Of a DNA stretch of 64,000 nucleotides, positions 35,862 to 48,267 are shown one piece after another. Source of the DNA: Chaetomium olivaceum (lineage: Eukaryota; Ascomycota; Sordariomycetes; Sordariales; Chaetomiaceae); NCBI GenBank assembly GCA_039881045.1, contig JAYWVB010000004.1:558001-622000 (forward strand), in the 5' to 3' direction. Under the pieces are notes generated by a model that was not told the origin of the DNA, did no database searches, and saw only the letters and a program-made list of their open reading frames with translations. Numbering within the stretch: position 1 is the first letter of the stretch; each line of letters starts with the position of its first letter. The position numbers and the translations under genes were made by a program.

Positions 35862-37803
35862 ATGGCTACTCAACTCACCAGCAACCATGGCACGCCAAGT
35901 CTTGGGGACCTCAGCACTGGCATAGCTCAGCCCTTGGATATGGACGCTATCGAGACCCTCAAGGCTGTCCAGGGAATCATCAGCACTTACCTCGCCAATG
36001 GAACAACGGGTGGACGAAGCCGGATCCCAACCCCTGAATCCAGTCCGGTCCCGAAGTATTTGGAGGTTAGCAAACGAGAGGCGGTTGATGTGAACGCAGT
36101 CCAAGAGGTGGTCTTGCCGGAAGACACAGGTCCGTCCAGCAAAACGGTTCTTCCAGACAGCCCAGTGGAGGACATTGGCACAGTGAGCGGACAACAGCAG
36201 ATGGCCATAATCGGTACCGAACCCGCCAGCAACACCTCCCAAGTGTCTCAGACCATTCGGGATAAGACAGCCGATCAACTAGATCGTGGGGTGCTCAACC
36301 ACGCCGCGGCCAACGCGCTCGACGCCGACAATATGGAGTCCCAAGGGCCAGCCCCGCCTAACCTTGACAGGACTAGCAAAACCAACGGCATCAAAGCCTC
36401 GCCGCCTTCTGTGTCCCCCGAACTCGACCAAGACCGCCTGCTGAGGCTCACCTCCGACATAACACACAACATCTCACAAATCGCAACCGATGATACTGCT
36501 CGGATCAAAGCCGTCACAGACGCCCTCGAGCTGGCTGCTGCTCTCCGCCCTCCCGGTGACACCATCATGGGGTGGTTTGCCAACATGTCTGTCATCTCGG
36601 CCGTGCGTCTTTTCCTGCACTGGGGTGCGTTCGACATCATACCGTCCAGCAAAGGAGAGAGCATCACATATGCCAAGCTGGCTGCGCAAGTCAACGCCGA
36701 CGAGGGACTCATCGGTAAGTCCCCCCTCCCGCCCCCACACCGAGGGCAACCCCCCAGCTAACACTACCCAAGTCCGCGTCGCCTCGATGCTCACCTCCTC
36801 CCACATCCTCCTCCACCACCCCACGTCGCCCACCACCCCGCGCCCGCCCTCTCCCACACTCCAATCTCCTCGCTCCTCGTCTCCGGCCAACCCATGTCGG
36901 CCATGTTCTCCCTCATGTACAACCACGTCACGGCAGTATCCACCATCCTCCCCTCCTACTTTGACACCTACGGCCGCACAGAACCCATCGGCCCGGCCCA
37001 CATCCCGACCTCCTACCTGGCCGGCCAGCCGGAGGAGGATTATTTTGGGCTGCTCAAGAAGGACGACAGCGCGCTGCGGAACTTTGGCCTCGCCATGCGT
37101 ATGACTAGTAAGCGCGTGCCTGTCACGGGGGTGTATGACATGACGAGTGTGTTGCGGGCGGCTGGGGAGGGGAGGGAGACGGTATGGGTGGATGTGGGCG
37201 GGGGGGATGGGCATACGGTGAAGGAGTTTCTGACGGAGTATCCCGGGTTGACGGCGAGCCAGTGTGTGGTGCAGGATAGGAGGAGGTGGTGCAGGCTGCG
37301 AGGGAACAGGACGATGAGGTGTTGCGGGGGTGCGGTGGGTGGGGATGGACTTTTTTAAGGAGCCTCCTGTTGAGGGTGAGTGGGGTTATTCTTCTTTCGC
37401 CCTGTTACTCCCACCCAGGCCCAAAACCCAGCTTATCACTAACATAACCTCTCCACTAGGTGCACTGGTCTACTACCTCCGGCACATCATCCGCGATTAC
37501 TCGGACCCGGTCGCGGCCACCATCCTGCGCAACATCGCGCGCGCCATGACCGACCCGGACAGCCGCGTGCTGATCTCAGAGCAGCTCAACCCGGACGTGG
37601 CGAGCACGCCCGGCCCACTGCCGCTGTATGCGGCGTTCAAGGACTTTTCCATGCTCTCTATCGGCGGGAAAGAGCGCTCGCTCAAGCAGTTTGAGGCGCT
37701 GGCCGATGCTGCGGGGCTGAGGGTGTCGGGTGTGTTTAAACATGCGGCGACGGCGCATGCTGTTGTGGAGCTGGCGCTGAAGGGGAATGGAGGTGACGCG
37801 TGA
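35862..37803 (+). CDS. SAM-dependent O-methyltransferase with long N-terminal extension, several frameshifts
   Basis: Three exons: 35862-36714, 36773-37375 and 37460-37803. The first ~200 residues are hydrophilic and disordered, which is unusual for this family. The dimerisation/winged-helix part then starts (DALELAAALRPPGDTIMGWF, AVRLFLHWGAFDIIPSS). Exon 2 has the SAM-binding motif VWVDVGGGDGHTVKEFL and GMDFFKEPPVEG. Exon 3 has YYLRHIIRDYSDP and the closing GGKERSLKQFEALADAAGLR. Three single-base losses break exon 2: the CCCC at 36836-36839, near 37278, and the G5 at 37326-37330. At the place where plant/fungal OMTs carry the catalytic His (LHDW) this protein has IRDY, so the general base may be missing. 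A neighbouring Zn2Cys6 gene hints at secondary metabolism, but no PKS/NRPS is present. Confidence 0.75.
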
Positions 37804-38403
37804 GGCGAGGGGGGTAGTTAACATGACGGTGGGGCGGTACATGTTGGTAGCGAGGAGTTGATGTCGGCTGCGGGGAGTCGATGTCGGTTCAGGAAAAGGT
37901 TGTCCAATATGGATCAGGGTTGGCTAGGCAGCTTGCTTCCATGGCATCTGATGAGATATGACCACTTCTGTACTTAGACAAATCTATCTGGTGTTGAAGA
38001 GGCGGTCAGTGGTTGGATAGTACATACATGGTGAAGGTTCAAATCGACAACACATATTTATCGTAACAAACTACTTTACCCTTATTCCATGCTACTCCCC
38101 TGACTCGAGTTTGAGATACGGATAGGTCAGACATAGAATCGTTTGTCTTATGCATCAACGAGGGCATGTACATAGGTTCATAGTTCATTAGTTAGATATA
38201 CACCCACAATACCCACGAGTGGTAACAAATACATTAGTGTGTGTCCGAACAATTTATCTTCCATGTATGCTTACTACGACTGGACCCGCCCTACCCTACA
38301 TAACTACCTCAGAAGACCTTATCGTGTATCATCATATATGACCCAACAACCCAAAAACCAACAAACCAAAACCGACAACCCAACCGCACAAACCCCCTCC
38401 GAG
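37804..38403. other. Intergenic spacer
   Basis: AT-richer sequence between convergent genes; nothing recognised. Confidence 0.45.
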
Positions 38404-38952
38404 TTAGTCACTCCTCGGCTTCGGCCCACCCTTGCTCGCCGCGCCCTCGTGCTTCATGCCCTCGCACCCGGTCAGCTTGCCAGCGATCTCCTCGGCACGG
38501 CCGTAGCCGCTCTTGGCCGGGTCGCGGCGCTCGGCAGCGGCCTGCATGGCGGCGCGGGCGCGCTCCTTGTCGGTCGTGCCGGAGTCGCGCCAGGCCTGGG
38601 AGCCAGTCATGGCGCCGACGGCGCTCTGTGATGGGGGGGGGCTCTTTTGTTAGAGGGTGGTGTGGGAGGGGGGGTTGGTTGGAAGGTAATTGTGGGTTAA
38701 AAGGTGGAAGGGCGGGGGGATAAAACTTGAACGGAAAAGGAGGGGGCGTCAAGCGGTGAAGAGTTAAATATCAAAAGTTGAAGGGATAAGGAGTTAAGGG
38801 GTTGGAGATGTGGGATGTCGACTTTGGAAAGGCCCGCAAGGAGACTGACAACGCACCTCGGCGGCTCCTTTGATGTACTCGGCGTGGGCGGTCCAGAGAC
38901 CCGGCTGGCCCGGACGGCTTGGGTCCTGGGGGTTGTTGGGCGGCGAGGACAT
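38404..38952 (-). CDS. CsbD-like small protein (Hmp1 type)
   Basis: Two exons: 38952-38857 and 38625-38404, 105 residues. The 231-base intron has GTGCGT and CACAG ends. The protein reads MSSPPNNPQDPSRPGQPGLW, then HAEYIKGAAESAVGAMTGSQ AW and GYGRAEEIAGKLTGCEGMK. The order and spacing match fungal CsbD-like proteins, one of which (Ustilago Hmp1) was described as binding mismatched and cruciform DNA. They are small, hydrophilic and often stress-induced. Function in this organism is inference from that family. Confidence 0.82.
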
Positions 38953-40207
38953 GGTGTGATACCAGATGCTTTTCGTTCCAAAGGGTTGTGAGCTTGATAC
39001 TCAAAGGTGTGAATAGGGGGTTCAATCAAGGGATTAAGATTCTGAGAGATATGCAAAAAGGACGAGAGGGTGGTGATGATGGGTGCAAAGTGACGATGTC
39101 GAGTAAGTACTGACGTCGAGTCTGTGACGTCACGAAAGGAGTTGCCGTTTCGGGCTCTAGCCAACTCCATTGAGTGTTTCTGGGGTTGGCTATCACTACG
39201 AGTAAGGCAACTTTCTCCTTATTCGAATTCTTGTTTGCCTCAAAAAGTCTAAAGCGCCTCGTCCCATCTTACTCATCTCACTCAATGGAGTCTGTCGAAC
39301 TTAATAACGAGGTACCTACCTGGATACTGTACGCATAGGACTATCAGTTACAATATTGGGCGCACTTCCTACATTGGCCGTCCTTTTCGCAGGAACTCTT
39401 GCAGTGCGGTGGGAGGCCTTAGTATTGATATCAGGGCACTGCCCGAGACGCAGTTCAAGACATGACTCCAACATCGCTCCACGGTACTGGTTAGATCTAA
39501 GCGCCCTACGCAAGCTCGACGGTACCGGCCATGTCGGCCGTTCTGCATATAAGCTGTGCCGAGACACCCTGCCTCTATTCTGCGCGATAATAATCTTCGC
39601 GATTGCCGACAAGTGAAAGCGTAACCCTGACTGGAAGCACCTTTGGGGGTTTTTGGTGCTAGTTATCAATAGATGTGGCTTGTTATACAAAAAAGATAGG
39701 ATTTCTGTCGCAACCTCATGGGAACCGGGCACAGCGTCCCTCTAACACACGAATAGGATTCATCAAAATGATCATGGAAAAGGTTGATCTGCGCACCGGC
39801 GCGACCGGTGACGGCAACGGAGAAGACCGATGGGGGCTACGAGCCTATTGGTCTGGTCAGTGGTACCGGGTTCGACGCCGGACTGTGAGTGGGAATCCCG
39901 ACCCGAGGTTGGCGCTTTGGGGTTCACTGAGACCCGAGACGATGAGGGTCGGGAAGAGACGCGGGGGAGAGACGGACTGAGGGTGGTGGATTGACCCGTC
40001 TGGCCACGTAACCACAAGTTCTCGTCAGGAAGTACACCACATTCGATTACCGGACTGAGTATGTGAAAGGTGGGTGGGCTGAGACATGGCTTGGGGCGGA
40101 ACTGCGTACTTTACCTGGAGCCGGAACCCCTAAAAGCTAGGGACGCGTGAATGGAAGCACCCAGGAGGCGTTAATCCTGTCATTTAAGTTGATTATTGAC
40201 CATCGTC
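38953..40207. other. Intergenic spacer, divergent promoters
   Basis: Shared upstream region of the CsbD-like gene (-) and the GH12 gene (+). No gene supported. A GGTACCTACC word occurs near 39311. Confidence 0.45.
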
Positions 40208-41105
40208 ATGAAGCTAATTCCGTTCCTCTTGGCCACCCTCACAGCGGCGGCGCCTATGGGATCTTCTACGTTGCACAGACGGCAGACGGCAACCCTTTGC
40301 GAGAAAAATGGCTACTGGTCCGGCAACGGGTACGAGGTAAACAACAACAACTGGGGCGCGGGCTCGGCGTCCTCGGGCTCGCAGTGCACATTCGTGGATA
40401 GTAGCTCCGGCTCCGGCGTGTCATGGCACACAACGTGGACTTGGGAAGGCAATGAGGGTCGTGTGAAAAGCTACGCGTACTCGGGCAGACAGATCGCGAG
40501 GGGGAACACTATTGCTTCCATTAAAAGTATGCCAACAGAAGTGTCGTGGAACTACAACACTAGCGATGTCCGCGCAAATGTCGCCTACGATTTCTTCACC
40601 GCGCAAGACCCGAATCATTCGAGTAGTGGCGGGGATTACGAGTTGATGATATGGTAAGTGATAAATATCCAAACTAATCACTGCCATCCGAATACAATAT
40701 GATGAATCCGACCTGTAGCTGATTTCGCGCCATGTAGGGTTGCCGCGTTTGGAGGCGTCCCTCCTATCGGATCTTCAAAAGGCACGGTCATGGTAGCGGA
40801 TTCTAGTTGGCAGCTCTATGTTGGAAACAATGGCGGCATGGCCGTCTACAGCTTCGTCACCACGAGGAATGTGAATAGCTTCAACACTGACGCCAGGGCC
40901 TTCTTCAGTTACCTGGAGAAGAATGAAGAATTCCCGGCTGATAGCCAGAATCTGATTGGTAAGACCGATTCTTTGTTTTTCTTTTCTTTTCCCTGATGAT
41001 TCTGACTGGTATCCGTCTCAAGTTTTTGAAGTTGGCACGGAAGCCTTCACCGGCGGGCCGGCTACCTTCGCAGTTTCTCATTTTTCAGCGAGCGTCGTCA
41101 CATGA
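40208..41105 (+). CDS. GH12 endo-beta-1,4-glucanase / xyloglucanase, secreted
   Basis: Three exons: 40208-40653, 40738-40958 and 41023-41105, 249 residues, the normal length for the family. A signal peptide (MKLIPFLLATLTAAAP) is followed by a short propeptide ending in RR. Family-12 landmarks are LCEKNGYWSGNGYEVNNNNW, SGVSWHTTWTWEG, DVRANVAYDFFTA and DYELMIW, whose Glu is the nucleophile. Then come GSSKGTVMV, SWQLYVGNNGGMAVYSFV and VGTEAFTGGPATF, whose Glu is the acid/base. The enzyme cleaves internal beta-1,4 bonds of cellulose or xyloglucan outside the cell. No carbohydrate-binding module. The gene is clean and both introns are canonical. Which substrate is preferred cannot be told. Confidence 0.93.
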
Positions 41106-43079
41106 GAGATTACCTATGTATGGGGATTTGGCGGCCAAACCCATGATGTTTATGACATTCGCTAGTTCGGATTGCGTATCCATAGTCCGGGCTAACGACG
41201 CACGATGATGTGTTGATGCGTCCATGCCTTGACGAGTTAGGTAGCAATGAGATTACCGGGTTAGACTTATCTATTTCGGTCCTTCCATAACGCCAGATGT
41301 GATTCTAGTCTTCCGGAACCGCCGTTTGACCATGACCCGGTGTCGTCAATATCAACATAACAACATTGTCTTTAACCGCCGGTTCAGTTTTTGGTCATGA
41401 TGTTACGCTGCTTGCATGGGCCGTCTCAAGATGACCTGTAGCTTGTTTATGACTCAGTTTTGTGATCCGGTAGTCTCCACCAAAAGGTAGAAGTGCTTTT
41501 CTTTTTGGTTTTTCTTTTGTTGTTTTCTGTTTTCGAATCTTCGATCCCTTCTAGCCCCTCCAAACTCACAGCAGGGGCATTGCGTGGCAAATGGTAAGAC
41601 CCACCGGCGCCACGATCCGATTTTGACCTTGGCAAGCGTGGGGTGAAGCGACTGACCCCTGGAGGCGGGCAATCACCCCGCCAAAACCTTATCAGAAACA
41701 ACCAGGGTCGACCTGCCCCGGATTTTGGCGGAGGGGTGAGTTGTTGAGGACATGCATGGGCGACTTGTCAACACCGAATTTGGTTTTGATGAATGTCGTA
41801 ATGGGAACCTCATTTGCCATTTGTTAGGAACATCCGGTCCGTGGGGAGCCCCGCCCTGCAAACCACTGGCGCAAGTCATGTTCCGCTGTGGGCGCGCGTG
41901 GTTGCCCACTAGATGCCCCACGTGTACTTCAACATCTCACGGAAGGTCGGGCTCGACCGACGACGTGGACCCCGTCCAATTGCCCTCGAGATGTTGACTG
42001 TCACGTATCTCGCCCCCTCGGCACTTTGCCTCGAACCTTCGCTCTCGCCCAATCTCAAATCCACATCGAAACTGGGCTTCTCCAGCCGGTGGCGGCGCTC
42101 AAAGTCAGGGATCCTCCGGTCCCAACAACAGCCTTAGTCCTGACGACGGCAGTCCGCGGCTTCTACTGCGTATGAAGCTGGGCGGTCTCGAAACAATACA
42201 CATACAAAAAGATGGGCGAAGTGGTGGCCACTTCGGAAATGGCTCGGTCTGGGTGCTGGTGTCGTCTGTACCTTGGTTGTATTTACCAACAGAGAAGTCG
42301 CCCTCGGTCAAAATGCCCGCCACGGACAACGTCACTGTGTTTACCGAAGTCACTAAAAGCAACCATGTAATTCGTCTGCTTTTTATCGAGTTTGTAACGA
42401 GGTAGGCCGGAGAAAACCACCGTTGCCCGAATCATCAGTGACCAGATTGCATCCGAAGAACGGTCGCCATCTCCGGTGCGAGCAATGCGCTCTCCTTCAT
42501 TGGTGTAGCCGACTCGGAGGGGCTCTTGGATCCCTGCTTATCGCTTATCAGAGGAAACGCTATACCTGTTTAGGCCGTGCTGGAAGGCGGTGAGACGGCG
42601 GAATGCAGAAATTTTGAGGCAAAGGCGAGAAAAGTTTTCGGCGCCGCCTACCCCTCCATTTGGGCTGAGTGGGGCAACTGTTTTTGGGCTGTGCACACCA
42701 GCTTATCTATTTTAAATACCTTACCTGCCACACCCACCACGCAGAATCCTCCCTCTTTCCTGCTTCTTCAGGTCTCCTTCCTCCATCCTCTTCTTTCCTT
42801 TACGACTGTTTCGTTCCACGAGAACGCACTCCACTCAGTCTTTACTTTCTTGTGACTTTCTATCTAGAAGGGCCAAGATAGAGTAGACATTTCGATCCTC
42901 CATCGAAATTCTACGGGCTCGCCGTCACAACCGATTCTTGCAACAGCAGGATATTCGATATACCCAATCTCGCATTTCCGGATAGACGGTGGGATTAGTT
43001 TCCTTCTCGGATCGCGACACTGATAGACTTCCGGTCTCATTCTCCAACCTTATCATTCCGATATCAACCAACCGCAATC
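41106..43079. other. Spacer and probable long promoter/leader of eEF3
   Basis: No gene. 42740-42860 is strongly pyrimidine-rich (cctccctctttcctgcttcttcag and similar), as in promoters and leaders of highly expressed fungal translation genes. The leader may contain an intron, since gatagacggtgggattag-type sequence lies just before the start, but I cannot place it. Confidence 0.5.
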
Positions 43080-46000
43080 ATGCCTTCCGAGAACGCCCAG
43101 AGCGCCAAGGTGCTCGACGAGCTCATGCAAAAGCTCACCATCTCCAAGGAGGCCGATGCCATCAAGGAGTCTGCCGGCGCCCTCGCGTCTTTCATCAACG
43201 GCCGCATCGAAGACCTCGAGACCCCCACCAGGTGAGAGAATGCCGCGCTCTGCAACGCAACTGAACCCTGGCTTTCCCCCCACCATGCACCGCTTTTCTT
43301 TGTGGCCGTCTTAAAAGACTGGCTACGGCCGCTTTGTGCGCTGCTTGTCAGGAACCCGGCCATACTCACCGCCGCCTCTGCCACGCAGAGAGCGGTTGGG
43401 CTGAGCCACGTCCTCGAATCAGGTGGCGGCATGTGCTGCAGGCGGGACCACATTTTTCGGAGCAAAGTTTTCTGGCATTTTTCAGCGTCGCACCAAAATT
43501 CGGGGAAAAGTCGGAGCTAACATGTGATGCTGATCCTAGGACCGTCGAGGCTCTCAAGAAGCAGCTCGCCAACAAGAAGGATGCCGGCGCGCGTGAGAAG
43601 GCTCTTCTCGCCATCCAGGCCATCGCCCAACACTCCGAGGTCTCCGCCAATGTCGAGCCCTACCTCGTTGCCCTCCTCCCCGGTGTCCTGGCCGGCGCTG
43701 GAGACAAGATCACCGCAGTCAAGAACGCCGCCATCGCGGCTGCCCTGGCCATCGCTGAGGCGGTGAACCCCAATGCCATCAAGGCTACCCTCCCGGCCCT
43801 CATCGACTCGCTGAGGAACGCCCAGAAGTGGCCCGAAAAGATGACTGTCCTCGACTTCATCGACACCCTCGTCCGCACCTGCCCTGCGCAGACGTCGCTT
43901 CTCGTCCCCAGCCTGATCCCCGTCGTGTCCGAGGCGATGTGGGACACAAAGAAGGAAGTCAAGGACCGGGCCTACAAGACCATGGAGAAGGTGTGCCAGC
44001 TTATCGTGAACCGCGATATTGAGCGCTTCATCCCCGAGCTCATCAAGTGTGTTGCTAAGCCTGAGAATGTCCCCGAGACGGTTCACTTGCTTGGTGCCAC
44101 TACTTTCGTCACTGAGGTCCAGGAGCCCACCCTTGCCCTCATGGTTCCCCTGCTGGATCGTGGTCTTGCCGAGCGCGAGACTGCCATCAAGCGTAAGGCC
44201 GCCGTCATTGTTGACAACATGTGCAAGCTTGTCGACGACCCCAACATCGTTGCGCCTTTCTTGCCCAAGATGATGCCCGGCCTGCAGAAGAACTACGACA
44301 ACCTCGCTGACCCCGAGGCTCGTGAGAAGACCAAGCAGGCTCTCGACACCTTGGTTCGTGTCGGCAATGTTGTCGATGGCAAGATTCCCGAGGTTCGCAA
44401 CCACGGCGATATTGCTACTATCATGAGCCACCTCAAGGAGATCCTGACTGGCAAGCACGCCGCTGCCTTCGAGAAGTTCGCCCCTGTCCTTGAGTACGCC
44501 TCCGCCATTGCCGGCCAGCTCGTTGACGAGAAGGCCACCGACGCTGCCTCCTGGGCCGAGAGCGTCAAGCCTTACATCACCGTCGTCGTCGGCGACTCTG
44601 AGGCTGATAGTGTCGTCGATGCCCTCCGCAAGCGCGCTATCCCCGGCGCTGCGGATGCTGACGCCGTCGAGGACGATGAGGAAGAGGGCGAGGACCTCTG
44701 CAACTGCACCTTCTCGCTCGCCTACGGTGCTAAGATCTTGCTCAACCAGACCAGCCTGCGTCTCAAGCGTGGCCAGCGTTACGGTCTGTGCGGCCCCAAC
44801 GGTTCTGGCAAGTCTACTCTGATGCGTGCCATCAACAACGAGCAGGTTGAGGGTTTCCCCAAGCAGAGCGAGGTCAAGACCGTCTTCGTTGAGCACGATC
44901 TGGATGCCGCTGATACGGAGATGACCACCATCGACTGGACCATGAAGAAACTTAGCGAAGCTGGTGTCACCACCACCAAGGAGGACGTCATCAAGCAGCT
45001 CAACGACTTCGGCTTTACCGACGAGATGGTTCAGGGTGAGATTACCGCCCTCTCTGGTGGTTGGAAGATGAAGCTGGCCTTGTGCCGTGCCGTCTTCGAG
45101 GCCCCGGATATCCTTCTTCTCGACGAACCTACCAACCATCTCGACGTGGTGAACGTCGCGTGGTTGGAAGACTACCTCAAAAACTCGAAGTGCACCTCCA
45201 TTATCGTTTCTCACGACAGTGGATTCCTCGACAATGTCTGCCAGCACATTGTTCACTACGAGCGTTTCAAGCTCAAGCGCTACAAGGGTAACCTCAAGGA
45301 GTTCGTTCGCCGTGTGCCGTCGGCCAGGTCTTACTACGAGCTTGGCGCCTCCGAGGTCGAGTTCAGGTTCCCTGAGCCCGGTTTCCTCGAGGGTGTGAAG
45401 ACCAAGGCCAAGGCCATCCTCCGAGCTACCAACATGAGCTTCCAGTACCCGGGTACTTCTAAGCCCCAGATTTTCAACATCAACTTCCAGTGCTCCCTGG
45501 GATCGCGTATTGCCGTCATTGGTGCCAACGGTGCCGGAAAGTCCACCCTCATCAACGTCCTCACCGGTGAGCTCATCCCGACTGGCGGTGAGATCTACCA
45601 GCACGAGAACATCCGTATTGCCTATATCAAGCAGCACGCTTTCGCCCATATCGACAACCATCTGGATAAGACTCCTTCGGAGTATATCCAGTGGCGATTC
45701 CAGACCGGTGAGGATCGCGAGACCATGGATCGGGCCAACAAGATAATTACTGAGGCGGACGAGGAGGCCATGAACAAGGTCTTCCGGGTCGAGGGCACTC
45801 AGCGTCGCATTCTCGGCATCCACAGCCGTAGGAAGTTCAAGAACTCGTACGAGTATGAGTGCTCGTTCGCCCTCGGTGAGAACATCGGCATGAAGAACGA
45901 GCGCTGGGTTCCCATGATGACTGCGGACAACGCTTGGTTGCCTCGCAGCGAGCTCCTCGCCTCCCACCAGAAGATGGTTGCGGACGTCGACATGAAGGAA

Positions 46001-46610
46001 GCCCTCGCCTCTGGTCAGTTCCGTCCTCTGGTCCGGAAAGAGATTGAGACGCACTGTGCCAACTTCGGCCTGGATGCCGAGTTGGTGTCTCACTCGCGCA
46101 TGCGTGGTCTCTCTGGTGGCCAGCGTGTCAAGGTTGTGCTCTCTGCTTGCTCCTGGCAGCGTCCCCACTTGATCGTCCTGGATGAGCCCACCAACTACCT
46201 CGACCGTGACTCTCTCGGTGCCCTGTCTGGCGCTCTCAAGGCCTTCGAGGGTGGTGTCATCATCATCACTCACAGCAAGGAATTCACTCAAGACCTCACT
46301 GAGGAAGTCTGGTCTGTCCGTGACGGGCAGATGACACCTTCGGGCCACAACTGGGTCCAAGGTCAGGGTAGCGGCCCCCGGTTGAAGGGCGATGATGGTG
46401 ATGAGGAAGATAAATTTGATGCGATGGGCAACAAGATCGAGGGGAACAAGAAGAAGGCTAAGCTGACGAGCTCTGAGGCGCGGAAGAAGAAGAAGGAGCG
46501 TATGGCCCGCCGGAAGCGCGGTGAGGAGGTAGGTCCATTCCCTGCTGAGCTTACGAGGACAAAGCAGATGCTAACTGGTTCAACAGGTCTTCAGCGACGA
46601 GGAGGACTAA
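43080..46610 (+). CDS. tef3: Translation elongation factor 3 (eEF3), ABC-F ATPase
   Basis: Three exons: 43080-43231, 43540-46528 and 46587-46610, 1,054 residues, the expected length. The first intron is 308 bases (branch GCTAAC near 43517) and falls after ETPTR; the last exon codes only VFSDEED. HEAT repeats occupy roughly residues 50-330. The first ABC cassette has Walker A GPNGSGKST, signature LSGGWKMKLALC and Walker B ILLLDEPTNHLD. The second has GANGAGKST, LSGGQRVKVVLS and LIVLDEPTNYLD, with the chromodomain-like insert between them (around RRKFKNSYEYECSF). The C-terminus is Lys/Arg-rich (ARKKKKERMARRKRGEE). eEF3 is the fungal ribosome factor that uses ATP to release deacylated tRNA from the E site. 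Codon use is strongly biased to C-ending codons. The frame is clean. Confidence 0.97.
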
Positions 46611-47340
46611 ATGCTGCGCTTTCTGATCTTTCTCATGGCTTTAGCGCGACGATCGGGTATACAAAAGTTGCTTTCTTTTTTTCTGGTTCGGGGTTGCATG
46701 GTCAGGCCTTAATGGGATTATGTCTTTCATGTTTAGTCAGGATGATCGTAACGCCTATGATGCCCACCGCAATGTGTCTACGGCTGGCGATGGGGATGAC
46801 CTGTCGACCCAGGACTGGAGACCCTGGGACGGTCGGTCTGAGTCCTCCATCGGCTGGAAAAGAGGGAAGATACCACGGATGGGCGGGCGTTCTCTCGTGG
46901 ATAGAGGACAATGTAGAGGATGATTATACGAGTGTCAGTCATGAATTATTCCACGTGAAACAAGGTTTCTTATCTTTTCCTTCTTGACGCCCAGGATCTT
47001 GCCATCGGCCAGATCCGGCCGAACTGCTGTTACGTGCAATTCGATATCTATTTGGTGACGGTCGGGATTGATTGGAAAGTCATCATGTCCTTGGGAGCAA
47101 GTGGCTCAATGGAGCCGTACCTGGGCCAGAAGGAGACCAAGTAGTCAATTCATGACTACGTACCATAAGGGTAGCCATGGTGAAAATCAAGGCGTCCGTC
47201 CCGTTATAGGATTTCCGTGGGATATCATCGCTAACTCCACCTGGTCCATCCCCTTCCCAAACCGGTACCACCCCGAACGCCGCGAAATAGAGGTGCTGTG
47301 TTTCCCTAACCCAACCACACCCTGCACCATCATCGTAGTA
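46611..47340. other. eEF3 3' flank and convergent spacer
   Basis: Holds the 3' untranslated region of eEF3 and the downstream side of the macrodomain gene. No further gene. Confidence 0.5.
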
Positions 47341-48267
47341 TTAATCCTCACTCTGCTTTTGCTTCTTGCCGGTATGGCCGAGATCGTACGGGTCGGACGT
47401 CGGGGCGCTGGGGAGCTCGTTGGCGACCGCCTCGGCTTCGGCCGTGAGCTTGGCCTCGGTCTCTCGCGTCTCCTTGTCGCGGTCGGTCGTGGTCTGGTCC
47501 TCGGCGACGGGCGGGAAGTAGAGCCTGGTGATAGAAAGCTGTCAGTACTCATCACAATGCGGCCATCGTGAGAAGGGAAAGCTGCACGGTTGGACTTACG
47601 GTACAAACTGGTTGTACGCCTCCACGTCCTTCATCTCAAACGTCACAATCACCACCTTGTCAATCTTCCCGCCATACGGCCCCGTCAAAAACTTCCTGAT
47701 CGCACTCAGCGCCGCCGGCGCCGCATCCCGGCTCGGATACCCATACACCCCCGTACTGATCGCACTAAACGCCACCGTGCGACACCCGTCCTCCACCGCC
47801 AACTGCAAACTCCTCGTATAACACCCCGTCAACAGCTGCTCCGACCGGGCATGATCAAACGAGTTGTACACCGGCCCGACGGCATGGATCACCCGGTGGC
47901 ACGGCAGCGCGTAGGCTCTGGTGATCTTGGCCGAGCCCGTCGCGCACCCGCCCAGGCCGCGGCACTCGAGGTAGAGCTCGGGGCCCGCGGCGCGGTGGAT
48001 GGCTTCGTCGACGCCGCCGCCGCCGAGGAGGGAGCTGTTGGCCGCGTTGACGATCGCGTCCACGGCCAGCTTGGTGATGTCGCGCGGATGAGGCCGATGC
48101 GGTCGTTGAGGGTTTTGGACGGGGTCGGCAGGGCTGGGTTGGTGTCGTTGGTGTTGGGGCCGAGGAGGGTGGGAGGCAGGGTCGTGCCGGCGGGGGCCGG
48201 GGGAGAGTTTGCGGAGTTTGTAGAGGAGGGAGAGTGAGGGGATGTCGGCGGCTGTGAAGGGAGGCAT
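47341..48267 (-). CDS. Macrodomain protein (ADP-ribose / O-acetyl-ADP-ribose hydrolase type)
   Basis: Start at 48267 (MPPFTAADIPSLSLLYKLRK); an in-frame ATG at 48303 is possible. The macro fold is clear: DITKLAVDAIVNAANSSLLG, GGGGVDEAIHRAAGPEL, GSAKITRAYALPCHRVIHAV, then the phosphate loop FSAISTGVYGYP. An intron (GTAAGT donor after NQFVP, acceptor CACCAG near 47525) adds a Glu/Lys-rich tail ending KQKQSED. Enzymes of this type remove ADP-ribose from proteins or deacylate O-acetyl-ADP-ribose. Between LSP and DITK the frame is wrong. Shifting by one base after the C5 tract near 48192-48203 gives AGTTLPPTLLG...LNDRIGLIR, and a second opposite shift near 48080-48087 restores the frame. The two changes compensate, so the frame stays open. 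Confidence 0.85.

Noticed and set aside
32511..37803. A secondary-metabolite cluster (regulator plus O-methyltransferase)
   Set aside because: No polyketide synthase, NRPS, terpene cyclase or P450 is nearby; two genes side by side are not enough.
43517..46360. A 947-codon open frame antisense to eEF3
   Set aside because: It mirrors the strongly C-ending codon bias of eEF3; the antisense frame stays open for that reason. Composition (Leu/Val/Gly/Asp-rich, no motifs) is that of a shadow.
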